DNA from: Candidatus Nitrosopumilus sp.
GTDB lineage: Archaea; Thermoproteota; Nitrososphaeria; Nitrososphaerales; Nitrosopumilaceae
Reading direction: 5' to 3'
Length of the DNA: 15,690 bases
NCBI GenBank assembly: GCA_013002265.1
Contig: JABDKK010000153.1
Location: forward strand, 1-15,690
The notes under the pieces were generated by a model. That model saw only the letters and a program-made list of their open reading frames with translations. It searched no databases and was not told the origin of the DNA. A program made the position numbers and the translations under genes. Shown piece after piece: positions 1 through 6,874 of this stretch (the first letter of the stretch is position 1; each line of letters begins with the position of its first letter).

Positions 1-266
1 GTTGTAAGGTGCTTAATTGTTACAAGAATTTTAGTAACTTTTACACGATCGCCAAATTTCCATTTTGAAGGTGGTGTCTCATCAGAAACTTCTAAAACCT
101 TAATTTTCATTTGCTTATTTCCAAACGCATCATGACTAATCAGTATTCTTTCATCTGTAAATTCCTCAAAACTAATTCTAGAATTTACTTCTGCATCTGA
201 GACTGTTTCTAAAATAGAATCAGTAATATTTTCAGTGCTTTTTAGATCTGTTTTTTCTTCAGACAT
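1..266 (-). CDS. Unrecognised protein, N-terminal part (cut by left edge)
   Basis: This open frame starts at ATG 264-266 and runs off the left edge, giving 88 complete codons. The peptide starts MSEEKTDLKSTENI and is acidic and probably disordered for about 25 residues. It then turns into beta-rich sequence containing KQMKIKVLEVSDE and KFGDRVKVTKILV. The second half could be a small beta-barrel, but I do not recognise the family. The start is supported by an A/T-rich TATA-like element at 288-296, about 26 nt upstream, which suits a leaderless transcript. An in-frame ATG at 279-281 lies too close to that element. Codon use matches the neighbouring genes. It is on the same strand as the nuclease gene upstream, 50 bp away. 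Confidence 0.7.
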   Translation of the reverse strand, partial: MSEEKTDLKSTENITDSILETVSDAEVNSRISFEEFTDERILISHDAFGNKQMKIKVLEVSDETPPSKWKFGDRVKVTKILVTIKHLT

Positions 267-287
267 CAATAAGACTTGCATCTTATC

Positions 288-296
288 CTTAAAAAA
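288..296 (-). promoter_or_regulatory. TATA-like element of the left-edge gene
   Basis: On the minus strand this reads TTTTTTAAG. It is centred about 26 nt before ATG 266, the expected distance for an archaeal leaderless promoter. It is a prediction from spacing and composition only. Confidence 0.4.
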
Positions 297-316
297 CAAT
301 TTGAAATATTGATGAG

Positions 317-889
317 TTATGCACTATGTCTTTGTTTTGTCTTAAAAGGCATCAGGCATTCTTCAAGAAGAACTTCTTTTCGCGAACCATTAATTTTAGC
401 AAAAAACTTACCTTCATAGGTGCAAATACAATCAGTCACTTGATTCGATTCATCCCAAATCTTAAAAAACTCTCTTAGTTCACGACTCTCATATTTTCTC
501 AAGCCAATTCTTTTCTTTGACAGGAATTTAAATGCCAAAATAACATTTCGTTTTTCGTAAATATCAAAGGTCTTAATCCATTCTAGGCATCTCTCAATTT
601 GATCTGCAGGTACCACAAGAGCAGTACTAGTTCCAGATTTGGCTTCAATTGTAAAAATTTTACTTTCTTCATTATTTACTGCTAGAACATCAGGCAAGGC
701 AATACTGGGAGAACCTAATCTAAAAGCTTTCCATTTTGGATGTGTTTTGAATCGTTTAACTATGGTGTCTTCCCATTGATATCCACGCTGTCTGCGTGTT
801 TTAGCAGCTTTTCTGTTATTGACTTTAGTTTTCTTTATAATTTGAGGTTCTGGTAATACGGCTGTGGACATTTTTCTTTTCATCACCAT
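317..889 (-). CDS. Hjc-like PD-(D/E)xK nuclease (putative Holliday junction resolvase)
   Basis: This 190-residue protein has the order of catalytic residues typical of archaeal Hjc resolvases and related restriction-fold nucleases: Glu40 in RGYQWEDTIV, Asp67 in ALPDVLAV, then Glu82 and Lys84 in FTIEAKSG. Hjc cuts four-way DNA junctions during recombination and repair, using divalent metal held by these residues. Family members are usually about 120-150 residues. The extra length here is a lysine/arginine-rich N-terminal tail (residues 1-36) and a C-terminal extension beyond about residue 130. Three starts are possible: ATG 889, ATG 883 and ATG 871. A TATA-like element at 907-916 lies 22-28 nt upstream and fits 889 or 883. 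The fold is clear, but junction specificity is inferred, so another PD-(D/E)xK nuclease is possible. Confidence 0.75.
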   Translation of the reverse strand: MVMKRKMSTAVLPEPQIIKKTKVNNRKAAKTRRQRGYQWEDTIVKRFKTHPKWKAFRLGSPSIALPDVLAVNNEESKIFTIEAKSGTSTALVVPADQIERCLEWIKTFDIYEKRNVILAFKFLSKKRIGLRKYESRELREFFKIWDESNQVTDCICTYEGKFFAKINGSRKEVLLEECLMPFKTKQRHSA

Positions 890-899
890 AAGACTCTGT

Positions 900-1115
900 T
901 TTTAGGTATAGTAAAGCAGGTAATTACAAAATAACCAAACAAACGTTAGCAGGTGCATATTTTTTTTTGATTAAAATTATGAGTTCTTTCTTCATTTAGT
1001 AGGTATGTGGATACTAACTCACATGTTTACGGTAGTTACACATGCAATAACCCTGTTTTTAGTTATAATTCCTTTGATCATAATAGTAAAAAAGATAGAT
1101 ATTTTTTAAAAACTA
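900..1115. other. Intergenic DNA downstream of the hydrolase remnant
   Basis: This A/T-rich stretch separates the nuclease gene from the broken hydrolase. It holds the TATA-like element of the nuclease gene (907-916) and a T-run at 961-968. Stops fall in every minus-strand frame just past 1116, so the missing two thirds of the hydrolase are not present here. I see no gene or RNA. Confidence 0.5.
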
Positions 1116-1499
1116 TTATTTTAATAATTTTATCATGTCAAGGTAATCAGGAGCAATCACATGAAACTCATCAGCAAGTTCTGGTACGAGTTTTTGTAAT
1201 ATTTGTGAAGATGTTAGAAATCTATACAACAACAAAACATATGAGTCATCAGAAGGTCCTGCTTCCAAATAAAAAACATAGGGGCCTTCATTTTTGATTG
1301 TTTTTTCTTTTACCCTAATTATGTCAACATCTTAGCACAAAATATCGCCGTAAACAATATGGTCTGTGGCAGAACCGTACTTGAGGACAGGAGTTCCTGT
1401 AGATTTTAGTGCAGATACATCATTGATTAGTATAAGAGCAAAGGTCATTATCAAAGACGATATTGCAACCAAACCCATCAATATTGATTTTTGTTTCAT
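1116..1499 (-). pseudogene. Broken secreted alpha/beta hydrolase
   Basis: One minus-strand frame begins at ATG 1499 with a clear signal peptide: MKQK, a hydrophobic stretch, and a likely cleavage site at NDVSA. It meets an in-frame TAA at 1332-1334. The same frame then reads on through YVFYLEAGPSDD, VLLLYRFLTSSQILQ and LADEFHVIAPDY before ending at TAA 1116-1118. These segments match the N-terminal core of alpha/beta hydrolases of the haloalkane dehalogenase/epoxide hydrolase type, which usually read FYREAGP, VLLLHGFPTSS and YHVIAPDYPGFG. The oxyanion-hole HG has become YR. The nucleophile elbow, acid and histidine are absent because the gene stops after about 125 of roughly 300 codons. The stop, lost motif and truncation agree that it is inactive. 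The plus-strand ORF over 1007-1297 is a shadow of it. Confidence 0.75.
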
Positions 1500-1698
1500 G
1501 AAAGGTGATTTCACAAAATTACATGTGGAGAAATTTAAAGATTATACCCAAATTGATTACAAATTCAAGAATAGAAAACATGTTCTTTGGAAGACATGAT
1601 ATGACAGAAGAGATAGCATGTTTAAAATTTCAATAACCGATTTTGAAAAATTGCAAATAATTGGATTTAAAAAAATGGTTGACATGATTGAGAAATAA
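1498..1698 (+). pseudogene. Possible small broken gene with an in-frame TGA
   Basis: A plus-strand frame from ATG 1498 reads MKGDFTKLHVEKFKDYTQ and on to HVLWKT, where it meets TGA at 1597-1599. The same frame continues YDRRDSMFKISITDFEKL and closes with MVDMIEK at TAA 1696-1698. Together this is about 66 codons with one interruption, which a single change of TGA to CGA or TGG would remove. The second half could instead be a separate 26-residue ORF starting at ATG 1618. I do not recognise the family. Its start overlaps the first codon of the hydrolase remnant on the other strand. The lysine-, aspartate- and phenylalanine-rich composition resembles coding sequence in the neighbours, but the evidence is thin. 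Confidence 0.35.
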
Positions 1699-1749
1699 GT
1701 TAAATTCTTCATAATCTTGCACCATTATCGTGAATAATTTATTTCATCA

Positions 1750-1845
1750 ATGGTACTCAGTGTTTTAGATCAGGTATCTAAGTTGTACAAATACTTCAGA
1801 CTGAATCCTACTTGTATATTAATTGAAAATATAGGAAATATCTAA
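1750..1845 (+). CDS. Possible 31-residue ORF, unrecognised
   Basis: ATG 1750 opens a short frame, MVLSVLDQVSKLYKYFRLNP and on to TAA 1843-1845. The mixed hydrophobic and charged composition is protein-like, but length alone cannot support it and no properly spaced TATA box is visible. It lies just upstream of the small coiled-coil gene. I list it as a weak candidate only. Confidence 0.2.
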   Translation: MVLSVLDQVSKLYKYFRLNPTCILIENIGNI

Positions 1846-1870
1846 AAATCAGATAGTACTCTATTTTATA

Positions 1871-2068
1871 TTGACAGAAATTATTATAGAACAACTATTG
1901 GAACAAAGAAATTCATATCTTAATATTTTAAAACATTTTGAATTTCAATTAATTTTAGAGCCCACCAAAAAGGAAATAGAAAATATTGAAAAACTTCAAG
2001 CAAGCACTATTGAACAAGTAAAAAAAATTGAACAGGAATTAGCATTTCTCTCAAATTCAAAATCCTAG
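1871..2068 (+). CDS. Small coiled-coil protein, unrecognised
   Basis: This 65-residue product starts at TTG 1871. No ATG or GTG exists in the frame, which opens after TAG at 1832-1834. The sequence is glutamate-, glutamine-, leucine- and isoleucine-rich, with two helical stretches, IIIEQLLEQRNSYLNILKHF and the segment from KKEIENIEKLQ to IEQELAFL. They look like an antiparallel helical hairpin that could pair with itself or a partner. There is no signal peptide, membrane segment or metal motif. It precedes the methyltransferase-like gene by 40 bp on the same strand, so the two may share a transcript. The unusual start codon and lack of a recognised family keep confidence moderate. Confidence 0.5.
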   Translation: MTEIIIEQLLEQRNSYLNILKHFEFQLILEPTKKEIENIEKLQASTIEQVKKIEQELAFLSNSKS

Positions 2069-2108
2069 ATACAATGAGTTTATCAAACCCCGTTATCTTA
2101 TTAAAAAT

Positions 2109-2942
2109 ATGTTTGATGAATTAATTGCTAAATTGATATTACTAAAAAGATCTTTTGCAAAAAAATATTCTGGCAGTGCACACATTCAAGAAATTCTACC
2201 AACTTCAAGTTCAAATGAAATCAATATTGATGATAATCATTTACAAATTCTTCATGATTTTGCCAACAAAAATCCCATATACTTTAACTCATATGATGAA
2301 AAAATTGATGGCGTTAATTGTACTGTATATGAAGGCGATATTAACGAATATTGGCTCAATAGTATCAAACATGGCTCTAGTTGTCAACCATTTTACCCAA
2401 CATGGATAGTCTCAGCATATATCCTAACATTAATTTCACAACATCTAGGGTACAAAGAATTAATCGATATTGGTTCTGGGGATGGAAGAATTGCATTTTG
2501 TAGTTCTTTTCTTGGATTAAACTCTCATAGTTTTGAAATAGACGAAGGATTGGTAGAACTACAAAAAATAATTTCTAAAAAAACTAACAACTTTTTTTAT
2601 CCTCAATGTAAGGATGCTCTAGAATTAGATTTTTCAGAATTAAATTTCGAAAAACCAATTTTTTTCATTGGAGGATTACCACAAATGGGTGGAGATATCT
2701 TAGCAACAAGTATAATTAAAAAAATTAAAAACAACCCCAAAATTTCCCACAATATTGGTATGGTATTTGCTGGAACCAATTCTAGACGGCAATTAGCAAG
2801 TAACACTAACAATGGAGGATGGAATTCATTGGTTGAAAAATATAATTTAGATATTTTTGATTGTGTTTCATTACCGACAGTTTGGACATTTGATCAAGAA
2901 TCTGAAACTCCGTATATTTATTCAAAGTTTAGACAACTGTGA
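2109..2942 (+). CDS. SAM-dependent methyltransferase-like protein
   Basis: This 277-residue protein carries a Rossmann methyltransferase motif I, LIDIGSGDGRIAF, at residues 118-130. An acidic residue follows at the end of the next strand (SFEIDE, residues 141-146), and a Cys/Asp-containing segment QCKDALELDF sits around 166-175. These fit SAM binding. The usual catalytic motif IV (NPPY or similar) is not obvious. In its place is FFIGGLPQMGGD at 186-196, so the methyl acceptor cannot be guessed and catalysis is unproven. Residues 1-100 form an extra N-terminal region. The start is ATG 2109, with a possible TATA element at 2077-2084. The 3' end overlaps the 3' end of the opposing DUF35 gene by 14 bp. 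Confidence 0.7.
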   Translation: MFDELIAKLILLKRSFAKKYSGSAHIQEILPTSSSNEINIDDNHLQILHDFANKNPIYFNSYDEKIDGVNCTVYEGDINEYWLNSIKHGSSCQPFYPTWIVSAYILTLISQHLGYKELIDIGSGDGRIAFCSSFLGLNSHSFEIDEGLVELQKIISKKTNNFFYPQCKDALELDFSELNFEKPIFFIGGLPQMGGDILATSIIKKIKNNPKISHNIGMVFAGTNSRRQLASNTNNGGWNSLVEKYNLDIFDCVSLPTVWTFDQESETPYIYSKFRQL

Positions 2943-3237
2943 AGAAATAATTTTCTTCGAGAATACCGCATTTTTCAAGCTTTACAGTCTGTCCTATTGC
3001 TGGGGCTTCGGAGATTCTTGCTATAATCCTCATGTTTTTTTCAAATTCAACAAGGCAAAAATATCCCTCATCATTTGAGGAATATTCTATAATTTTTCCT
3101 TCATCTACTGATTTGGTAAGAGATACTTTTCCAAAGCAATTATTGCAAAATTCTGATGGGGGCCAAACAATTTTTTTGCATATTGTACATTCAGGAATTA
3201 AAAATATTCCATTGGACAAATTTTCATCAAAATTCAT
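2929..3237 (-). CDS. DUF35-type zinc-ribbon/OB-fold protein, thiolase partner
   Basis: The 102-residue protein has a rubredoxin-like zinc ribbon with Cys17-x2-Cys20 and Cys31-x2-Cys34. A small beta-barrel follows (residues about 38-102), containing GKIIEYS and PAIGQTVKLEKCG. This is the layout of DUF35 proteins, which bind acyl-CoA thiolases and pass acyl-CoA between active sites; archaeal examples bridge acetoacetyl-CoA thiolase and HMG-CoA synthase. Its ATG overlaps the TGA of the thiolase gene (ATGA), so translation is probably coupled and a complex is very likely. The length is slightly short for the family, which is usually 120-140 residues. The 3' end overlaps the opposing methyltransferase-like gene by 14 bp. 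Confidence 0.85.
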   Translation of the reverse strand: MNFDENLSNGIFLIPECTICKKIVWPPSEFCNNCFGKVSLTKSVDEGKIIEYSSNDEGYFCLVEFEKNMRIIARISEAPAIGQTVKLEKCGILEENYFFTVV

Positions 3238-4352
3238 TTTTCTAAAATTAATACAGTAGAGGAAGTGGATGCAGCGGACATATTATGTACTAATCCTGTA
3301 TTGGCATTATCCACTTGACGTTTTTTAGCATGAGTTTGTAGTTGTTGTGCAATTTCTATAGTTTGAGCTATTCCAGTGGCTCCTAATGGATGTCCAGAAC
3401 CAATTAAACCGCCTCTTGGATTAATTTTAAAATTATTTGTATCATGTAGGTTCTTTATCATTTTCACTCCTTTTCCAAATTCCGAAAAACCCAACGATTC
3501 CAATATCATGGGCTCACAAACAGAAAAAGCATCGTGAACTTCTGCAACATCAACATCATTTATTTTTCTATGAGCCATTTTTAATGCCGATTCTCCTGCA
3601 ATTTGGCTTGATTTCATTAAACTAAAAGTCTTAGATTTTGTAAAACCTGCAGATGTAGTTTTTTGCCCTATCCCAGTAATCCATATTGGGGTATCGGATA
3701 TTTTTTTAGTAGTTTCTTCAGATGTAAGTAGGATTGACGCACTACCGGTACAGGGTCTAGAGCAATTCAACAAATGTATGTCTTCAGTCATTTTTTTAGA
3801 ATTAACAATATCTTTTATTGTGTATATTTTATGATTTAGCGCATTTGGATTTTCTTTTGCCTGCTTGTAATTTTTAACAGACACCACTGCTAAATCCTCA
3901 TCTGTGATTGAAAATTCTCTTTTGTAGGCCTTTGTAAAAATTGATGCCCAAAAAATAGGATGCTTGAATTCTCCCCTTGAATTATCCCACTCCAAGATTT
4001 GTCCTGGACTATCGTATCTTTCAGCACCTGAAACTAAAACAGCATTTGCAAGGCCTGATTTTATATAAGAATATGCTGAAACAATAGAATTTGTTCCTGA
4101 ATTACATAAATTTTCAATTGAATGGGCTATTTTTGGCCTAATGCCTGCCATTTCTGATAAAATGGGTGAGAGATATTTTGAATTATTATTAGTGGATACT
4201 AAAACAGCATCAATGTCTTTTTGTTCAATTTTTGAATTATTCTCAAAAAGATCTTTTACTGATTCCAGCAGTACTGACTCAATTTTTTGATCATCTTTTC
4301 TAAACGGTGTTATACCGTATGCTGCTATTCCTACTTTTGTCATTTTATTCAT
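3234..4352 (-). CDS. Acetyl-CoA acetyltransferase-like thiolase (archaeal SCP2 type)
   Basis: This 372-residue protein has the thiolase fold and its catalytic residues: nucleophile Cys83 in ENLCNSG, His273 in EVHDAFS, and His321 in GSGHPLGATG, with NPRGG just before. The His-Asp-Ala-Phe form is typical of SCP2/archaeal thiolases. These condense or cleave acyl-CoAs, for example two acetyl-CoA to acetoacetyl-CoA. The exact substrate is not visible. Two starts are possible: ATG 4352, overlapping the upstream stop by 8 bp, or ATG 4343, one base after that stop (TAA-A-ATG). The second gives MTKVGIAAYG, the usual family start. The gene sits between an F420-type oxidoreductase and a DUF35 partner. 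The common archaeal neighbour, HMG-CoA synthase, is absent. A role in the mevalonate pathway, carbon fixation or another ketoacyl step remains open. Confidence 0.85.
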   Translation of the reverse strand: MNKMTKVGIAAYGITPFRKDDQKIESVLLESVKDLFENNSKIEQKDIDAVLVSTNNNSKYLSPILSEMAGIRPKIAHSIENLCNSGTNSIVSAYSYIKSGLANAVLVSGAERYDSPGQILEWDNSRGEFKHPIFWASIFTKAYKREFSITDEDLAVVSVKNYKQAKENPNALNHKIYTIKDIVNSKKMTEDIHLLNCSRPCTGSASILLTSEETTKKISDTPIWITGIGQKTTSAGFTKSKTFSLMKSSQIAGESALKMAHRKINDVDVAEVHDAFSVCEPMILESLGFSEFGKGVKMIKNLHDTNNFKINPRGGLIGSGHPLGATGIAQTIEIAQQLQTHAKKRQVDNANTGLVHNMSAASTSSTVLILEK

Positions 4353-5310
4353 CTACAAATGTCTGTATTAATAATTTAAAAGATTCATCTGTTTTTCCAA
4401 CCGGATTAAATTGAATAATTGGTAAATCAATTCCTGTTTCTTTAAAGTTTTGAAGTTGTTTTTTACAATCATTTGGAACCCCCGCAATTGCAAGTGAATT
4501 TAACATTGACTCACTAACTAATTCATAATTTGATTTAAATCCTGATTTTTTATATTCATCATAGATGTTTGATGTTTCATTCTTAAATCCATTTTTTTCT
4601 AAAAATTCCCTATATATTTTTCCAACTGAAATGTAAAAGGCCAAAGTTTTTTTTGCACGTTGAATTGCTAAATCTCCATCTTCAGAGACACATGTTATTA
4701 TCTGACATGTCACATCAATTTTTTTCTTTGATTGCATTTTTGAAATTGTTTCTTTTAACTCTCTTATGGGTCTAAGATAAAAAATGATACCATCTGCAAT
4801 TTCCCATGTCAGCTCGACCATTTTTTTATTTATAGCAGCAAGATAGATTGGAATAGATTTTCTTTTTGGTTGTATTAACAAAGTAAAGCCTTTCAAATTA
4901 TAAATTTGTCCTGAATAATTAATCTGCTTTCCTGTTAAAGACAATCTAATTATTTCTACATACTCTTTTATTCTCTGAACGGGGTTTTGAAATTTATTTC
5001 CATGAAAATCCTTCACAATTGGAACACTACTTGTGCCAAGACCGAGTATTATTCTTTGATTTGAAATAGTATCTAATGTAGCAGCACCCATTGCAATTAC
5101 TGTTGGACTTCTTGAGTAAATATTGACAATAGATGAACCCAGTTTTTGCTTGTGGGTTTTGCTTGCTATGGCACTCAGCATTGAGAAATTTTCCATACCC
5201 CATGTTTCAGGAACCCAAATAGAATCTAAATTCGTTTTTGACAATAAACTGGAATAAGCTAGAATTTGATCAACCGACAATAGTGAGCCTAAACTACATG
5301 CAATCCTCAT
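4345..5310 (-). CDS. LLM-class (luciferase-like) F420-dependent oxidoreductase
   Basis: The 321-residue product has the TIM-barrel pattern of the luciferase-like family: SIWVPETWG near residue 30, the strand ending IILGLGTSS at 87-95, RIKEYVEIIRLSLTGK around 113-128, and IPIYLAA near 155-161. Archaeal members (Mer-like or F420-dependent dehydrogenases) pass hydride between coenzyme F420 and a small carbonyl or methylene substrate. Use of F420 rather than FMN is inferred from the family and the host. It is the first gene of a three-gene operon with thiolase and DUF35 genes, its stop overlapping or abutting the thiolase start. The substrate may therefore be an acyl-CoA or a product of one. No strong promoter is evident; an AATATT element near 5331-5336 is the best candidate. 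Confidence 0.85.
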   Translation of the reverse strand: MRIACSLGSLLSVDQILAYSSLLSKTNLDSIWVPETWGMENFSMLSAIASKTHKQKLGSSIVNIYSRSPTVIAMGAATLDTISNQRIILGLGTSSVPIVKDFHGNKFQNPVQRIKEYVEIIRLSLTGKQINYSGQIYNLKGFTLLIQPKRKSIPIYLAAINKKMVELTWEIADGIIFYLRPIRELKETISKMQSKKKIDVTCQIITCVSEDGDLAIQRAKKTLAFYISVGKIYREFLEKNGFKNETSNIYDEYKKSGFKSNYELVSESMLNSLAIAGVPNDCKKQLQNFKETGIDLPIIQFNPVGKTDESFKLLIQTFVDE

Positions 5311-5608
5311 AAAAGATTATACAAATTATCAATATTCTAGTGTATCTCTTTAAAATCAAATATTGGGTATAATCTATAACGTTTTTTCAACAATTGAGGC
5401 TATTTTGATATACTGAAAAACACAATGGATGTCTAATAGAAAATATGGGGGGGTTGTATATTATCTGAATTTACCTACTATCTTGTAGACAAATATTAGA
5501 ATAATACTCACAAAATTCCAAATTTTTGTTAAATTAATTCATCTGTTTTAGTATTAGGTAAATTTTGATTGAGGCCAAGTATTATCAGAACATATTTGAA
5601 AATTAATT
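5311..5608. other. Intergenic region upstream of LLM operon and micro-gene
   Basis: About 300 bp of A/T-rich DNA lies between divergent units: the LLM operon on the minus strand and the 48-residue gene on the plus strand. It should hold both promoters, though no single strong TATA box stands out. A 10-bp inverted repeat is present (5468-5477 and 5555-5564), and there is a seven-base G run near 5447-5453. No RNA gene is recognisable. Confidence 0.5.
5468..5564. repeat. Spaced 10-bp inverted repeat
   Basis: AATTTACCTA at 5468-5477 is matched by its reverse complement TAGGTAAATT at 5555-5564, about 78 bp apart. It lies upstream of the 48-residue gene. It could be a pair of regulator sites, but at this A/T content a chance match is plausible. 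Confidence 0.3.
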
Positions 5609-5755
5609 ATGAGTGAACTACTTTATGGAGAAAATAATCCCCAAGAATCTACTTTTTGGAATGATGTCATAAAATATGCTGCAATTACAAAAGATGAATC
5701 TTTTGTTGAGGAAGTAGCATATTTGATGGTAACCTTACATCGAACGGGTGCATAA
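5609..5755 (+). CDS. 48-residue conserved-looking protein, unrecognised
   Basis: ATG 5609 begins MSELLYGENNPQESTFWN and the frame ends TLHRTGA at TAA 5753-5755. The composition is strongly protein-like: acidic N-terminus, an amphipathic helix around DVIKYAAITKDESFVEEVAY, no long homopolymer and few rare codons. There is no signal peptide, zinc motif or membrane segment, so it is probably a small soluble helical protein. It converges on the nucleotidyltransferase gene, ending 10 bp before that gene's stop. The GTATTATCA stretch around 5578-5586 is about 27 nt upstream and may serve as a TATA box. Function is unknown. Confidence 0.6.
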   Translation: MSELLYGENNPQESTFWNDVIKYAAITKDESFVEEVAYLMVTLHRTGA

Positions 5756-5765
5756 TTTCATAATT

Positions 5766-6434
5766 TTATGCAATTATTTTATTTATATCTCTAGAACAAT
5801 CTTCCATATCTTTGAAAGAATCAATAGAATACCACTTTACATTTTTGAATTTTACAAGATTTAGTTTTCCTTTTTTTGCATATTCAGGAAATAGTGTTTT
5901 TTCTATATCTCCTTTATCTGGTAATTCTTTTAAAATTTCATGATTTAAATGATATATTCCTGCATTCATCCAAACTTCTGAAATTTCTTTTTTTTCTTTA
6001 AAATTAATTATTTTTTTATCTTCGATTTCCAATATTCCAAATTTTGTTCTTAATTCAATTGAAGCAACTGAATTTTGTTTTTTAACAAGTTTTTTTAAAT
6101 CGATATTAGTAATTATGTCCCCATTAATTACAATAAAGGATTTTCCTTTAATCATTTTTCCTGCTTTTTTAATTGCACCTCCTGTACCTAAAGGAGTGCT
6201 TTCATTTGAAAATTTTAGTACGACATTTAATTTTTTTATATTCAAATAATTCTCTAGTATTTCTTTTTTGTATCCAATACAAATGATTATTTCGCTTATG
6301 CCAAATTTTTTTAGATATCTTATTTGCCATTCAATAATAGGTATATTGTTGATTGACACAAGTGGTTTTGGAATATAATCTGTAACGGGTTTTAGCCTCT
6401 TCCCTTTTCCTCCAGCTAAAATTATTGCCCTCAT
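5766..6434 (-). CDS. Sugar-1-phosphate nucleotidyltransferase
   Basis: This 222-residue enzyme joins a nucleoside triphosphate to a sugar-1-phosphate, releasing pyrophosphate and an NDP-sugar. Visible motifs are the nucleotide-binding loop LAGGKGKRLKP (6-16), the sugar-phosphate motif PKPLV (23-27), the base-binding PLGTGGA (81-87) and the metal-binding NGDIITN (104-110). The fold is the short form without a C-terminal left-handed beta-helix. It is closest in outline to RmlA/HddC/mannose-1-phosphate guanylyltransferase-type proteins. Sugar and nucleotide cannot be decided from sequence alone. It probably supplies surface glycan or S-layer glycosylation. It lies last in a minus-strand run, 56 bp after the 80-residue gene; a CATATAG element near 6456-6462 could be its own TATA box. 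Confidence 0.85.
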   Translation of the reverse strand: MRAIILAGGKGKRLKPVTDYIPKPLVSINNIPIIEWQIRYLKKFGISEIIICIGYKKEILENYLNIKKLNVVLKFSNESTPLGTGGAIKKAGKMIKGKSFIVINGDIITNIDLKKLVKKQNSVASIELRTKFGILEIEDKKIINFKEKKEISEVWMNAGIYHLNHEILKELPDKGDIEKTLFPEYAKKGKLNLVKFKNVKWYSIDSFKDMEDCSRDINKIIA

Positions 6435-6490
6435 TTACTTTTATCCTATTATTAGACTATATGAAAATTCTTAATTGGATATATCTAAAA

Positions 6491-6742
6491 TTAATTATTT
6501 TTCACATTTGATGAATTATTATTCTTGATCACTTCTTCCATTTTTTTAGCAAATTCATTGTAGATTTTTTCAAGATCGGATAATTCTAATTCAACTCCCA
6601 ATTTTTTCATTGTTTTCTTCCATGATTCGATATATTTTTCATCATCAAGTCCTTTACCCAAAGTCTCTGCAATAGAATGAACCCCCTCTGTTTTTCCTAA
6701 TGAATAAATGGCAATTTCTCTATCCGATAGCATTCTAACCAC
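6491..6742 (-). CDS. Small helical protein, unrecognised (80 or 83 residues)
   Basis: The frame begins either at GTG 6742 (overlapping the zinc-protein stop by 8 bp) or at ATG 6733, one base after that stop (TAG-A-ATG). The ATG is more likely and gives an 80-residue protein starting MLSDREIAIYSLGKTEG. The sequence looks all-helical, with a glycine-rich turn (TLGKGLDDEKY) and a charged second half, KKLGVELELSDLEKIYNEFA. It ends in an asparagine-rich tail, NNNSSNVKNN. No catalytic, metal-binding or membrane motif is visible. Close coupling to the zinc protein upstream suggests joint expression. Function is unknown. Confidence 0.65.
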   Translation of the reverse strand: MVRMLSDREIAIYSLGKTEGVHSIAETLGKGLDDEKYIESWKKTMKKLGVELELSDLEKIYNEFAKKMEEVIKNNNSSNVKNN

Positions 6743-6860
6743 TTTCTGTAAGATAATAATGTAATTCAGTGTAGCATTCTACACAATATTCCTGAAAATC
6801 AGTATGGTCACAATCATAGACCTTTTTTACATCTGAATTACATTTTGCACATGTAGGCAT
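6735..6860 (-). CDS. 41-residue zinc-ribbon micro-protein
   Basis: ATG 6860 opens MPTCAKCNSDVKKVYDCDH and the frame ends YYLTESG at TAG 6735-6737. It has Cys4-x2-Cys7 and Cys26-x2-Cys29, plus Cys17 and His19 between them, enough ligands for one zinc ribbon. The acidic, tyrosine-rich composition does not look like a DNA-binding zinc finger; a protein-interaction or regulatory role is more likely. It starts 14 bp after the membrane protein gene and runs directly into the 80-residue gene, so it is part of the same transcript. Small CxxC proteins are frequent in Nitrosopumilus-type genomes. Confidence 0.75.
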   Translation of the reverse strand: MPTCAKCNSDVKKVYDCDHTDFQEYCVECYTELHYYLTESG

Positions 6861-6874
6861 TAGTTATGCTCCGT

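Noticed and set aside
1007..1297. Plus-strand ORF of 96 codons
   Set aside because: It lies antisense to the hydrolase remnant, whose minus-strand frame gives clear family motifs. The plus-strand peptide has none.
1366..1497. First part of a plus-strand ORF starting at 1366
   Set aside because: This part is antisense to the signal peptide of the hydrolase remnant; only the stretch after 1498 looks independent.
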